Positions 1-8,844 of a DNA stretch of 64,000 nt are shown here, in pieces. Location of the stretch: positions 9,310,017-9,374,016 of the forward strand of contig NZ_JQML01000001.1 in NCBI RefSeq assembly GCF_000744705.1. The letters run 5' to 3'. Numbering within the stretch: position 1 is the stretch's first letter; the number at the start of each line of letters is the position of its first letter. The translations under genes were made by a program, and so were the position numbers. Origin of the DNA: Streptacidiphilus albus JL83. Lineage in GTDB: Bacteria; Actinomycetota; Actinomycetes; Streptomycetales; Streptomycetaceae. The notes beneath the pieces were generated by a model. That model worked only from the letters and a program-made list of their open reading frames with translations. It was not told the DNA's origin and searched no databases.

Positions 1-1
1 C

Positions 2-832
2 CTCGCCTGCGCCGTCATCTACATCCTGGGCACCCTCGCGGTCTTCGGCACCGTCTCCCACAGTGCGCTCGGCAGCTCCACCGCACCGTTCACCGACGCC
101 GTCAACAACATCGTCGGCGGCAGCTGGGCCGGCGACGCCGTCGCCATCGCCGCGATCATCTCCGGACTGGGCGCACTCAACGGCTGGACCATGATCTGCG
201 CCGAGATGCCCATGGCCGCCGCCCGCGACGGACTCTTCCCCCGCGCCTTCACCAGGACCGTCGGCCGCAACCAGGTACCCGCGTTCGGCATCATCTCCGC
301 CACCGCCCTGGCCTCACTGATCACCGTCATCAGCTACACCCACTTCACCAAGGTCTTCACCGAGATCGTTCTGCTCAGCGTCCTGACCGCGGTCGTCCCG
401 TACCTGTTCTCCGCCGCCGCCCAGCTGTACTGGCTGGTGGTCAAGGGCCAGGCGATCCTCACCCGCGGGCGCTTCGTCCGTGACGTGACGATCAGCGCGC
501 TCGCGCTGGCGTTCTCCTACTGGTCCATCCAGGGCAGCGGCTACCAGACCGTCTACTACGGCCTGTTCGTGATCCTGCTCGGTGTCCCGGTCTACATCTG
601 GCTCAAGCGTTCACGCGGCGAGTACGGCGAGAGCGCCCTGCCCGAGACCGCCGCCCCCGCGCTGACCACGGCCGCCGCCACCAACACCCCCGGCGCCACC
701 GCCCCGGTTCCCGCCGTCGCGGAGACACCCACCCAGGCCCACCCCGCGCACGCGGCCCGGACCACCCGCCCGATCCACCTGCCCGCCATCCTGCTCCGCG
801 CAGCCGCAGCCGGCCTGCACCGCCAGCACTGA
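2..832 (+). CDS. arcD: APC-family amino acid antiporter, 5'-truncated
   Basis: The reading frame is open from the left edge, so only the C-terminal 276 residues are present. They are dominated by hydrophobic segments, with an amphipathic stretch reading MICAEMPMAAARDGLFPRAF, which is typical of the basic amino acid antiporters of the APC superfamily (arginine/ornithine or arginine/agmatine exchangers). The last 70 residues are a soluble Ala/Pro/Thr-rich tail with no recognised domain. The gene lies 47 bp upstream of arcA in the same direction, so the most likely role is import of arginine in exchange for ornithine to feed the deiminase pathway. The exact substrate cannot be fixed from a fragment. 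Confidence 0.8.
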   Translation, partial: LACAVIYILGTLAVFGTVSHSALGSSTAPFTDAVNNIVGGSWAGDAVAIAAIISGLGALNGWTMICAEMPMAAARDGLFPRAFTRTVGRNQVPAFGIISATALASLITVISYTHFTKVFTEIVLLSVLTAVVPYLFSAAAQLYWLVVKGQAILTRGRFVRDVTISALALAFSYWSIQGSGYQTVYYGLFVILLGVPVYIWLKRSRGEYGESALPETAAPALTTAAATNTPGATAPVPAVAETPTQAHPAHAARTTRPIHLPAILLRAAAAGLHRQH

Positions 833-879
833 CACCCCGCACCCGTCCTGCCCCCGACCGCACCGCCCAGGAGCCAGCC

Positions 880-2112
880 ATGCCCACCTCTCCCGTCCTC
901 CGTGTCGACTCCGAGACCGGCCGCCTGCGCCAGGTCGTCCTGCACCGCCCCGGCCTGGAACTGTCCCGGCTCACCCCGGGCAACGTGGACGAGCTGCTGT
1001 TCGACGACATCCTGTGGGCCGAACGGGCCCGCGAGGAGCACGACGCCTTCGCCCAGGTCCTGCGCGACCACGGGGTCCGCGTCCACTACTACGCCGAACT
1101 CCTCGCCCGGACCCTCGACCTCCCCGAGGCCCGCAGCTGGCTCCTGGACCAGGTCATCGCCGACGGCACCGTCGGCCCGGCCCTGGTCGACCCGGTCCGC
1201 GCCCTGTGCGCGGACCTCGACGGGCAGACCCTGGCCGAGTACCTCATCGGCGGCGTCCTCAAGGACGACCTGCGGATCACGAACCCGCACAGCCTGGTCT
1301 GGAACAACCTCGGCGAACAGGACTTCGCCCTGCCGCCGCTGCCCAACCACCTCTTCCCGCGCGACAACTCCTGCTGGATCGGCGACCACTGCACCGTCAA
1401 CCCGATGGCCAAGCCCGCCCGCCGGCGGGAGACCCTGCACAGCGCCGCGATCTACCGCTTCCACCCGTTGTTCGCCGACGCTGCGGCCCCGCTGATCGAC
1501 GGCACCACCGCAGTCCCCGGTACCACGCTGGAGGGTGGTGACGTCCACTCCCTGGCTCCCGGCGTCGCCATGGTCGGCATGGGCGAGCGCACCACCCCGC
1601 AGGCCGTCGAGGCACTCGCCCAGCGCCTGTTCGCCACCGGCACCGCGCACCGCCTGATCGCCGTCCAGCTGCCACGCAGCCGCGCGTTCATGCACCTCGA
1701 CACGGTCATGACGATGATCGACAAGGACGCCTTCGCCGTCTACCCGGGGCTCGCCGACTCGCTCCGCTCCTGGACACTCACCCCGAGCACGGAGCGGCCC
1801 ACCGGCTTCGAGGTCACCCCCGACGCCGACCTCGCCGGCTCCCTGGCCGGTGCCCTGGACCTGGACAAGGTCCGGTTCCTGTCCGCCACCCAGGACGTGC
1901 GGGCCGCCGAGCGCGAGCAGTGGGACGACGGCAGCAACTTCCTCGCCCTGGCCCCCGGCGTGGTCGTCGGCTACGAGCGCAACGTCACCACCAACACCTA
2001 CCTGCGCAAGCAGGGCATCGAGATCGTCACCGTCGCCGGCGCCGAACTCGGCCGCGGCCGCGGCGGACCGCGCTGCATGAGCTGCCCGATCCAGCGCGAC
2101 CCCGCCAACTGA
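880..2112 (+). CDS. arcA: Arginine deiminase
   Basis: This 410-residue protein has the usual family length and would hydrolyse L-arginine to citrulline and ammonia in the cytoplasm. The guanidino-hydrolase motifs are all visible: FPRDN, EGGDVHSL (substrate-binding Glu/Asp), FMHLDTVMT (catalytic His) and the C-terminal RCMSCPIQRD, in which Cys399 aligns with the nucleophilic cysteine. An AGGAG sequence at 869-873 supports the ATG start. It is followed after 37 bp by the carbamoyltransferase and then by carbamate kinase, so the operon encodes a complete energy-yielding arginine pathway. The GGPR sequence before the nucleophile replaces the GGGH seen in Pseudomonas ArcA, which I take as a lineage variant. 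Confidence 0.95.
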   Translation: MPTSPVLRVDSETGRLRQVVLHRPGLELSRLTPGNVDELLFDDILWAERAREEHDAFAQVLRDHGVRVHYYAELLARTLDLPEARSWLLDQVIADGTVGPALVDPVRALCADLDGQTLAEYLIGGVLKDDLRITNPHSLVWNNLGEQDFALPPLPNHLFPRDNSCWIGDHCTVNPMAKPARRRETLHSAAIYRFHPLFADAAAPLIDGTTAVPGTTLEGGDVHSLAPGVAMVGMGERTTPQAVEALAQRLFATGTAHRLIAVQLPRSRAFMHLDTVMTMIDKDAFAVYPGLADSLRSWTLTPSTERPTGFEVTPDADLAGSLAGALDLDKVRFLSATQDVRAAEREQWDDGSNFLALAPGVVVGYERNVTTNTYLRKQGIEIVTVAGAELGRGRGGPRCMSCPIQRDPAN

Positions 2113-2149
2113 CCACTCTCCCGCCCGCCACACGCCACCGGAGCACCTG

Positions 2150-3151
2150 ATGAGCACCGACCTGACCGGCCGCCACTACCTGGACGAGCTCGACTTCACC
2201 GCCGAGCAGATCCACCACCTCCTCGACCTGGCCGCCGAGCTCAAGCACGCCAAGCAGAACGGCGCCGAGACCCCGCAGCTGACCGGGCGTCACCTGGCGC
2301 TGATCTTCGAGAAGGCGTCCACCCGCACCCGCTGCGCCTTCGAGGTCGCCGCCGCCGACCAGGGGGCAACTACCACCTACCTCGGCCCCGACGGCTCCCA
2401 CCTCGGCCACAAGGAGTCCGTCGCCGACACCGCCCGTGTGCTGGGCCGGATGTACGACGCCATCGAGTACCGGGGCTTCGCCCAGTCCACCGTCACCACC
2501 CTGGCCCGGTACGCCGGCGTCCCGGTCTACAACGGCCTGACCGACCAGTGCCACCCCACCCAGAGCCTGTGCGACGTGTTCACCATGCGCGAGCACAGCA
2601 ACAAGCCCCTGACCGAGATCTCCTACTGCTACCTGGGCGACGCCCGCAACAACACCGCCAACTCGCTGCTGGTCATGGGCAGTCTGTTGGGCATGGACGT
2701 GCGCATCGCCGCCCCCGGGGCCCTGTGGCCGGCCGCCGACCTGGTCACCCGCTGCCGCGAACTCGCCGAATCGAGCGGCGCGCGGATCACCATCACCGAG
2801 GACGTCGAGGAGGCCGTGCACGGTGCGGACTACCTCTACACCGACGTGTGGGTGTCCATGGGCGAGAGCGCGGACACCTGGGCCGAGCGGATCGTCCAAC
2901 TCCTGCCCTACCAGGTCAATGCCAAGACCCTCGCCGCCACCGGCAACCCCGACACCGCGTTCCTGCACTGCCTGCCCGCCCTGCACGACCGCACCACCAG
3001 CCTCGGCGCGGACCTGTTCGCCCGGTACGGGCTGGACGGCCTGGAGGTCACCGACGAGGTCTTCGAATCACCCGCCTCGCTGGTCTTCGACCAGGCCGAG
3101 AACCGGATGCACACCATCAAGGCCGTGCTCGTCGCCACCCTGGGAGCCTGA
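2150..3151 (+). CDS. arcB: Ornithine carbamoyltransferase, probably catabolic
   Basis: This 333-residue enzyme interconverts citrulline plus phosphate and ornithine plus carbamoyl phosphate. It shows the carbamoyl phosphate motif STRTR at residues 57-61, the HPTQ motif near residue 132 and the ornithine-side HCLPA motif near residue 273, all in the expected order. A GGAGCACC sequence lies just ahead of the ATG. Position between arcA and arcC implies that it runs in the catabolic, phosphorolytic direction, producing carbamoyl phosphate for the kinase. The sequence alone does not distinguish catabolic from anabolic (ArgF) enzymes, so the arcB name rests on context. Confidence 0.93.
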   Translation: MSTDLTGRHYLDELDFTAEQIHHLLDLAAELKHAKQNGAETPQLTGRHLALIFEKASTRTRCAFEVAAADQGATTTYLGPDGSHLGHKESVADTARVLGRMYDAIEYRGFAQSTVTTLARYAGVPVYNGLTDQCHPTQSLCDVFTMREHSNKPLTEISYCYLGDARNNTANSLLVMGSLLGMDVRIAAPGALWPAADLVTRCRELAESSGARITITEDVEEAVHGADYLYTDVWVSMGESADTWAERIVQLLPYQVNAKTLAATGNPDTAFLHCLPALHDRTTSLGADLFARYGLDGLEVTDEVFESPASLVFDQAENRMHTIKAVLVATLGA

Positions 3152-3152
3152 C

Positions 3153-4124
3153 ATGCGCATCGTCGCCGCACTCGGCGGAAACGCCCTCCTCCAGCGGGGC
3201 GAACACCCCGACGCCACCATCCAGGCCGTCCACATCCACCAGGCCGCCACCACCCTGGCCGAACTCGCCCTGGCCGGCCACGAACTCGTCATCACCCACG
3301 GCAACGGCCCCCAGATCGGGCTGCTCGCCCTCGAGAGCGCGGCCGACCCCGCCCTCGCAGCCCCGTACCCCCTGGACGTCCTCGGCGCCCAGACCCAGGG
3401 CATGATCGGTACCCTCCTGGTCCGCGAACTGCGCAACAAGCTCCCCGACCGGGACGTCGTCGCGCTGGTCACCCACACCCGGGTCGACCCCGCCGACCCG
3501 GCCTTCCAGCACCCGACCAAGTTCATCGGCCAGGGCTACACCGAGTTCCAGGCCGTGACCCTCATCCGCGAGCGTGGCTGGACCATGGCCCCGGACCGCG
3601 ACGACTGGCGCCGCGTCGTACCCTCACCCCGGCCGCAGGCCGTCCTGGAAGCCTCCACCGTCCGCGCGCTGGTCGCGGCCGGGACCGTGGTGGTCTGCGC
3701 AGGAGGAGGCGGCATCCCGGTCACCCTCAACCCCAACACCGGCCTGCTGCACGGCTCCGAGGCGGTGGTCGACAAGGACCGCACCGCCGCCCTGCTGGCC
3801 GAGCAGCTCGACGCCGACGCCCTGCTGATCCTCACGGACGTCACCCACGTCTTCGCCCACTACGGCACCGGCCACGCGCACCCTCTGCCCGCCGCCACCC
3901 CCGCCGAACTGCGGGCCCTGGACCTGCCCGAGGGATCCATGCGCCCCAAGGCCGAGGCAGCCGCGACCTTCGTGGAAGGAACGGGCGGCATCGCCGGCAT
4001 CGGCCCCCTCGACGACGCCCTCGGCATCCTCCTCGGTACCACCGGCACCCTGGTCCGCACCGACGAGCCGGCATTGCGGCAGGGGACGGCAAGGGCCGGG
4101 GCCCCGGCGGCGGTGCGCGTCTGA
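3153..4124 (+). CDS. arcC: Carbamate kinase
   Basis: This 323-residue protein begins MRIVAALGGNALLQRG, the glycine-rich phosphate-binding start of the amino acid kinase family, and contains THGNGPQIG, GGGGIPV and a VDKDRTAALLAEQL segment typical of carbamate kinases. It would transfer phosphate from carbamoyl phosphate to ADP, giving ATP, ammonia and CO2. The ATG at 3153 lies one base after the arcB stop, so the two are translationally coupled; the frame is open further upstream, but that part overlaps arcB and lacks family sequence. It is the last gene of the operon and is followed by a 15-bp hairpin. Confidence 0.95.
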   Translation: MRIVAALGGNALLQRGEHPDATIQAVHIHQAATTLAELALAGHELVITHGNGPQIGLLALESAADPALAAPYPLDVLGAQTQGMIGTLLVRELRNKLPDRDVVALVTHTRVDPADPAFQHPTKFIGQGYTEFQAVTLIRERGWTMAPDRDDWRRVVPSPRPQAVLEASTVRALVAAGTVVVCAGGGGIPVTLNPNTGLLHGSEAVVDKDRTAALLAEQLDADALLILTDVTHVFAHYGTGHAHPLPAATPAELRALDLPEGSMRPKAEAAATFVEGTGGIAGIGPLDDALGILLGTTGTLVRTDEPALRQGTARAGAPAAVRV

Positions 4125-4169
4125 GCCCGGGCCGCGCATGGAGCTAGGCCTGATCCAGCGGCAGGGCGC

Positions 4170-4203
4170 GCCCGCGCGGCAGGGTACGCCCTGCCGCGCG
4201 GGC
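4170..4203. terminator. Hairpin between convergent arcC and secreted propeller gene
   Basis: A perfect 15-bp inverted repeat (GCCCGCGCGGCAGGG and its complement) encloses a 4-base TACG loop. It lies 45 bp after arcC and 37 bp beyond the stop of the opposing gene. There is no U-tract, as is usual in high-GC actinobacteria. It probably terminates both converging transcripts. Confidence 0.8.
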
Positions 4204-4240
4204 CCGGTGTCCCCGGCCGGGGCGCCCGGCCTCCCCGGGA

Positions 4241-5731
4241 TCAGGATTCCGCGCGGACCTCGACGACCCCGGTCTCCGTGCCCTGGTAGAGGGTTCCGTC
4301 GGGACCGGTGGTGCCGGTCATCTGCAGCGGGTTGTCGAGCAGGCCGATGCCGAGCAGACTGCTGGACAACTCCTGGCCGGTGGCGGGGTCGACCACCGCG
4401 TAGTGGTACCCGGCGAAGGTGTCGCTGCCCGCCAGGCCCATGGGACCGGTGGCCGTGACGGTGTAGATCCTGTCGTCTCCGAGCGAGAGCCTGGGCAGGG
4501 CGGCCGAGGGCACGTCGCTGTTCCACACGACCGAGCAGCCGTCACCGTCCGCGTTGACGTCCACCCGGGTCATACCGCCCTGGAAGGAGGCCGAGGAGGG
4601 AACGCTCGCCGGAGCGCCGGAGGGCAGTGCCGGGTAGGGGTAGCCGTAGGTGTCGGTGACGAAGACGCTGCGGCCGGAGGCGATCACCGCGTCCTCGGTC
4701 CCGCTCTGCGGGTACTGGGTGAGCACGGGGGTGGCGCAGACCTGGACCGGGGTCGAGGGGGTGGCCGACCCGGCCGGCCCGGGGGCTCCGGTGGTGTCGA
4801 AGACCAGCAGGTTCTCGTGCGGCGCGGCGTTGTCGGTGATGGTGACGTACTCGGTGCCGTTGCCGGGGCCGAAGAAGCTGGGGGTTGCGCCGGTGCCCCA
4901 GCTGAGCTGGCCGGGCTTGCGGCCGGGGCCGCGGTCGTACGGCGCGCGCCAGTCGATCTGCGGGGTGCCGTCGGCCGCCTCGGTGAGCAGGTAGAGGGCG
5001 TGGTCGGTGGCGACGGCGGTGTATCCGGGCACGGTGGAGATGCTGTTGTCGACCTGCTCGCCGGCGGGCAGTGCCAGGGCACGGACCGTGCCGGTGGTGG
5101 TGTCGACGGTACCGACGACGCCACCCTGGGTGGCGAACCAGACCTTGCCGTCCCAGCCGGGGGACAGTCCGACCACACTGTCACCTGCGGGGACGGCCGA
5201 GGCCAGGGAGGTCGACTGATCGACCGTCAGGGACCAGTCACCGTCGGACCGAAGGTGGTGGCCGATGCGCAGCAGGTTGTCGTCGCCGTCCACGACCACC
5301 AGGTCGTCGCCGTTGTCCAGGTAGGTGTAGACGCCGCCGAAGAGGTTGCCCTTGGCCAGCGAGAGCGAGGCGAGGTCGGCGCCGGTGCGGGGATCGAGCA
5401 GGTGGACGGTCGGGGTCTGCCCGAAAATCGTGGTGCACAGGGTGACCGGGTAGCCGTCCGAGCCGATGACCACGGTGGGGCAGGCCGAGGCGAGGGCGGT
5501 GCGGCTGCTGGTGACCGCGCCGGTGCCGGGACCGGCGTCGGGGGTGGTGTCGGAGGAGGCGCTGTCGCCGTGCATGGTCGCGACGCCGTTGGTGGCGGTC
5601 GCCGGATTCTGCGGTGGGAACGGCCCGAAGCCGTCGGGGTCGGCGGAGGCACTGCCGACCGCGCCGAAGGCGGCAGCGGCGGTGAGGAGTGCGGTCAGTC
5701 GCAGGCGCGAGGACATGGATCTGCGTGCCAC
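4241..5731 (-). CDS. Secreted PQQ/WD40-like beta-propeller protein of unknown function
   Basis: The protein (496 residues) has an N-terminal signal peptide ending in an ASA-like cleavage site, followed by repeating blocks of the type PTVHLLDPRTGADLASL, GGVVGTVDTTTGTVRAL and YAVVDPATGQELSSSL. Such strand-rich repeats with recurrent D-x-x-T-G turns are characteristic of quinoprotein/WD40-like beta-propellers. The GTG at 5729-5731 is chosen because a GGAAAGG sequence lies six bases upstream; the ATG at 5714-5716 has no comparable site. No PQQ ligands or catalytic residues could be named, so it may be a surface or extracellular binding protein. It stands alone, converging on the arc operon. Confidence 0.6.
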   Translation of the reverse strand: MARRSMSSRLRLTALLTAAAAFGAVGSASADPDGFGPFPPQNPATATNGVATMHGDSASSDTTPDAGPGTGAVTSSRTALASACPTVVIGSDGYPVTLCTTIFGQTPTVHLLDPRTGADLASLSLAKGNLFGGVYTYLDNGDDLVVVDGDDNLLRIGHHLRSDGDWSLTVDQSTSLASAVPAGDSVVGLSPGWDGKVWFATQGGVVGTVDTTTGTVRALALPAGEQVDNSISTVPGYTAVATDHALYLLTEAADGTPQIDWRAPYDRGPGRKPGQLSWGTGATPSFFGPGNGTEYVTITDNAAPHENLLVFDTTGAPGPAGSATPSTPVQVCATPVLTQYPQSGTEDAVIASGRSVFVTDTYGYPYPALPSGAPASVPSSASFQGGMTRVDVNADGDGCSVVWNSDVPSAALPRLSLGDDRIYTVTATGPMGLAGSDTFAGYHYAVVDPATGQELSSSLLGIGLLDNPLQMTGTTGPDGTLYQGTETGVVEVRAES

Positions 5732-6173
5732 GAGGGCCCTTTCCGAGCGGGGTCGAGGACGCCGCCGTGCGTTGAGAACGCCGGTGATGCGTGGGGAGGT
5801 ACCGGGGGCGCGCGGAGCATCGCAGCGCCCCTCGGCAGACCGTGCGGGTTCGGCAGCGGGGCCCGAACCGCACCGGGAACGGCGGGGGAGGAGGGGGCCG
5901 GAAGCACCGGCCCGCCGATCAACCGGCCGGGCAACAACCAGTGCTGGTGACACGGCCATGGTCCACATGGCGGCGGCTCACCAGAACAGTCATGACGGTC
6001 AAGCTAGCGGATCACCGGAGATCGCACCAGGGCGTGCCCCGGTCCCAGGGGCTTCGCGGGCGCGCCCCGAATCTCCCCCACGGGCGTTGACCGGCGGCGC
6101 CGCGACCCGCCAGCCACGCTGCTGCTTCCGCTCCGTCTGGTGACGCGGCTGCCGACCCTGCTAGGTTCGCCGG
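5732..6173. other. Divergent intergenic region, 442 bp, no gene seen
   Basis: The region separates the leftward propeller gene from the rightward epimerase gene. Open frames run through it on both strands, but their predicted products are low-complexity Arg/Pro/Ala sequence typical of antisense or non-coding high-GC DNA. It presumably carries both promoters; I could not pick convincing -35/-10 pairs. Confidence 0.5.
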
Positions 6174-6899
6174 ATGCGCATCCTGGTGATCGGGGGTTCG
6201 GGATATGTCGCCGGCCTCGTCATACCGGCTCTCGCGGCACGGCACGAGGTCCGCGTACTCGACCCGCGCCCGCCCCTCGGCGAAGTGGACCACGTGGTGG
6301 GCAGGGCCACCGACCCGCTGGCCCTGCAACGGGCCATGCACGGCGTCGACGCAGTCCTGCACGCCGCTCTGGCACCTGTGGGTGAGGACGCTCTCGCCTA
6401 CGCCGCCCGCGCCTTCGACGTCAACGTCGCCTCGGTGCACCTGGCCCTGCAGGCGGCCCACCAAGCCGGCGTCCGCCACGCCGTGCACCTCAGCAGCCTG
6501 TCCGTCTACCAGGACCTCACGGCCCGCCGGCTCGACGAGACGGTGCCCGCCGATGCCACCGACCTCTACGGACTGACCAAACGACTGGCAGAGCAGGTCT
6601 GCGAGGCCGCCGCCATCCAGTGGGGCATGTCCGTGACCGCGCTGCGCCTGGCGTGGCCGACCACCGACGAGGCATGGCCCGCCTGGGCGTTGCCCGGTGC
6701 TGCGCCACGGGTCATGCGGCAGCCGGACGGGCGACCGATCCCGGCGCTTGCGGCCGGCGACCTCTCCAGGGCGGTGCTGGCCGCGCTGGACCATCGGTGC
6801 GGCTACGACCTCTTCCACATCGCCGGTGACGACTCCGGGCACAGTTGGAACCTGGCCAAGGCCCGCGACATCCTGGGGTGGCGGCCACTGCAGCGCTGA
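6174..6899 (+). CDS. NAD(P)-dependent epimerase/dehydratase family protein
   Basis: This is a 241-residue extended short-chain dehydrogenase-like protein. The N-terminus MRILVIGGSGYVAGLVIP carries the GxxGxxG nucleotide-binding motif, an acidic residue after beta-2 (VLDPRP) suggests NAD, and the catalytic YGLTK (YxxxK) motif follows about 130 residues later, preceded by the serine-rich HLSSLSVYQ strand. The C-terminal third is short compared with sugar epimerases of about 320 residues, so the substrate pocket is reduced. The substrate cannot be deduced. It has no partner genes on its strand. Confidence 0.75.
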   Translation: MRILVIGGSGYVAGLVIPALAARHEVRVLDPRPPLGEVDHVVGRATDPLALQRAMHGVDAVLHAALAPVGEDALAYAARAFDVNVASVHLALQAAHQAGVRHAVHLSSLSVYQDLTARRLDETVPADATDLYGLTKRLAEQVCEAAAIQWGMSVTALRLAWPTTDEAWPAWALPGAAPRVMRQPDGRPIPALAAGDLSRAVLAALDHRCGYDLFHIAGDDSGHSWNLAKARDILGWRPLQR

Positions 6900-6987
6900 A
6901 CCCTCGGTGGCGGCGTCGACGGGGGCGCCGCTCCAGGACTCCTCGGTGCGGACGGTGATCCGGTCACCGGTCTGCTCCGCTGCATCT

Positions 6988-7248
6988 TCACGCGTCGGCG
7001 GACGTGATCCGGGTCCCTTGGGCAGAGACCGGACGCCATCCTGCAGCAGGATCCGCTGCGAAGACGTGGGTGTAGCGGCTTCCGGCGGTGAGGCTGGTGC
7101 CATCAGAGCCGGCGAAGTTCATGTCGGTCCGCCCGACCACGATGCCGACGTCGCCGTGGCGACGGACGACGGCCTCCTCGGGGAAGGGCTCGACGGCGGG
7201 AAGGGTGATGGTTCCGGACGAGACCGCAGCGAGCAGGGCGGATCGGGA
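6988..7248 (-). pseudogene. C-terminal remnant of a SnoaL/NTF2-like (DUF4440-type) protein
   Basis: On the minus strand a frame of about 87 codons ends in TGA at 6988-6990. Its last part reads GSRYTHVFAADPAAGWRPVS followed by AQGTRI, the characteristic closing strands of SnoaL-like/DUF4440 proteins of the NTF2 fold; an upstream strand reads GIVVGRTDM. The frame opens just after an in-frame stop at 7249-7251, contains no usable start before the conserved part, and lacks the first half of the roughly 130-residue fold. It is therefore read as a decayed gene. A 19-bp hairpin and a palindrome lie just upstream. Confidence 0.55.
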
Positions 7249-7280
7249 TCAGCAGTGGGCATGGTCGTCCGTTCCGTTCT

Positions 7281-7324
7281 GCGGGGGAGCGACTGCCACG
7301 GGTGTGTGGCAGTCGCTCCCCCGC
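7281..7324 (-). terminator. 19-bp perfect hairpin downstream of lysA
   Basis: GCGGGGGAGCGACTGCCAC at 7281-7299 and its exact complement at 7306-7324 flank a 6-base loop. It lies 96 bp beyond the lysA-type stop codon in the direction of transcription and is the strongest stem-loop in the window, so it is probably the lysA terminator. Confidence 0.7.
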
Positions 7325-7331
7325 AGATAGA

Positions 7332-7351
7332 CCTTGACGCAGGCGTCAAGG
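7332..7351. promoter_or_regulatory. Palindrome CCTTGACGC-AG-GCGTCAAGG, operator-like
   Basis: Two perfect 9-base arms are separated by two bases, and each arm contains a TTGAC that could act as a -35 element. The form resembles operators of MerR-family activators, which sit between -35 and -10 elements. It lies between the lysA-type gene and the remnant gene and may be the relic control site of the latter. No MerR gene is present in the window. Confidence 0.3.
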
Positions 7352-7419
7352 CAAAGCGCACGAGCAGCCCTCAAGTCCGGAAGGACAGCGGGAACAGCCC
7401 GGCCCGGCCGGCTGCGCCG

Positions 7420-8706
7420 TTACGGCAGGTCCCTGCGCATCAGGTCGGCGTAGGTCTCGCGGCGCACCACCGCGCGGTGCGCGCCGTCGCGGACGAAGAC
7501 CACCGGCGGGCGGCGCGCGCCGTTGTAGTTGTTGCTCAGCGCATAGGTGTAGGCGCCGGTGACCGGCACGGCGACCAGGTCCCCGACGCGTGGGTCCTCC
7601 AGCGGGACGCCGGCGCTGAGGGTGTCGCCGGACTCGCAGTGCCGGCCCACCAGCCGGCACAGTTCGCCCCCGCCGGTCGGGCGGCCGGTGACGGCGGCCT
7701 CGAAGCGCTGCTGGTACAGCGAGACTTCGAGGTTGTCGCCCATGCCGCCGTCGACGGCGACGAAGGTGTGGCCTCCGCCGCGCTTGACGGAGACGACCCG
7801 GTACAGCGAGACGCCGGACTCGGCGACCATCGAGCGGCCCGGCTCGATGAGGAGGCGGGCGTCGGCGGGCAGCAGGCGTCGGGCGACGTCGGTGACGGCG
7901 TCGAGGTACGCCTCCACCGCGGGCGGTCGGTCGGTGTAGGTGTAGCGGGAGCCGAGGCCGCCGCCCAGGTCGTAGACGCCGAACTCGCCGAGTTCGGCGA
8001 CCGCCTCGACGGCCTGCGCGAAGGGCGCGAGGTCCAGGATCTGCGACCCGACGTGCACGTGGACGCCGTCCAGCCGCAGCCGGTCGCTGCCGCGCAGCCG
8101 TGCGATCGCCGCCCGCGCCTGCGGCAGGGGCAGGCCGAACTTGGAGCCGTTCTGGCCGGTGGACACGGCCTCGTGGGTGTCGGGGCGGATGCCGGGGGTG
8201 ACCCGGACCAGTACTCCCTGCTCCGCCGCGGTGCCGGCGAGGATCTTCTCCAACCGGTCGATGTCGTCGAAGTTGTCGACGACGACCGTCCCGGCGCCGG
8301 CCTCGACGGCGAGGCGCAGCTCCTCCTCGGTCTTGGCGTTGCCGTGGACGACCAGGCCGGCCGGGTCCGCGCCCGCGGCGAGGGCGAGGGTCAGCTCGCC
8401 GCCGCCCGCCACGTCGATGCCCAGGCCCTCCTCCGTGAGCAGCCGGATGACGGCGGTGCAGGGGAAGGCCTTGGAGGCGAAGACGGTGCGGGAGTTCGGC
8501 CAACGGGCGGCCAGGCCGTCGGCGTACCGGCGGGCGCGGGCGCGGACCGACGCCTCGTCGAGGACCAGCGCGGGAGTGCCGTAGCACTCGGCCAGTTCGG
8601 CCACCGGTACGCCGCCGATCACCAGTCCGCCGTTCTCGTCCCGGGTGGTCCCGGGTGGGAACAGCCCCAGCAGTTCCCGGCCTGCCTGCGTCTGCGTCGT
8701 TGCCAT
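7420..8706 (-). CDS. lysA: Diaminopimelate decarboxylase-type PLP enzyme
   Basis: This 428-residue fold-type III PLP decarboxylase carries Lys79 in FASKAFPC (Schiff base), HVGSQ, the phosphate-binding GGGLGSRY, EPGRSMV, the CESGD motif diagnostic of diaminopimelate decarboxylases, and GAYTYALSNNYNG near the C-terminus. It would convert meso-diaminopimelate to L-lysine. A GAGGAG sequence five bases before the ATG supports the start. It is divergent from a PucR-like regulator rather than being in the argS-lysA-hom-thrC block usual in actinobacteria, so it may be a second, specialised copy. The frame ends in TAA, rare in this DNA, and is followed by a strong hairpin. Confidence 0.85.
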   Translation of the reverse strand: MATTQTQAGRELLGLFPPGTTRDENGGLVIGGVPVAELAECYGTPALVLDEASVRARARRYADGLAARWPNSRTVFASKAFPCTAVIRLLTEEGLGIDVAGGGELTLALAAGADPAGLVVHGNAKTEEELRLAVEAGAGTVVVDNFDDIDRLEKILAGTAAEQGVLVRVTPGIRPDTHEAVSTGQNGSKFGLPLPQARAAIARLRGSDRLRLDGVHVHVGSQILDLAPFAQAVEAVAELGEFGVYDLGGGLGSRYTYTDRPPAVEAYLDAVTDVARRLLPADARLLIEPGRSMVAESGVSLYRVVSVKRGGGHTFVAVDGGMGDNLEVSLYQQRFEAAVTGRPTGGGELCRLVGRHCESGDTLSAGVPLEDPRVGDLVAVPVTGAYTYALSNNYNGARRPPVVFVRDGAHRAVVRRETYADLMRRDLP

Positions 8707-8844
8707 CCGCGCTCCTCGTGTCAATGGTCCGTCCCGCTCTGGAGCCATGCTCCCGCTACGGTCGCTCCGGATCATCGTTGACATCGTCAATGCGGGTCTC
8801 CCAGACTTGACGTCCACAACAATGCTTCGAGTCAGGGGTGCACC
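8707..8844. promoter_or_regulatory. Divergent promoter region between lysA and the PucR-type gene
   Basis: The 138-bp region is less GC-rich than its surroundings and contains the small dyad TTGAC-ATC-GTCAA at about 8778-8790 and a TTGACG at about 8808. These are candidates for a regulator site and a -35 element. No confident -10 could be assigned for either gene. Confidence 0.4.

Noticed and set aside
592..2157. 521-codon open frame on the minus strand opposite arcA
   Set aside because: It is fully antisense to arginine deiminase, which has all catalytic motifs; the antisense product is low-complexity Gly/Val/Ala/Arg sequence typical of high-GC shadow frames.
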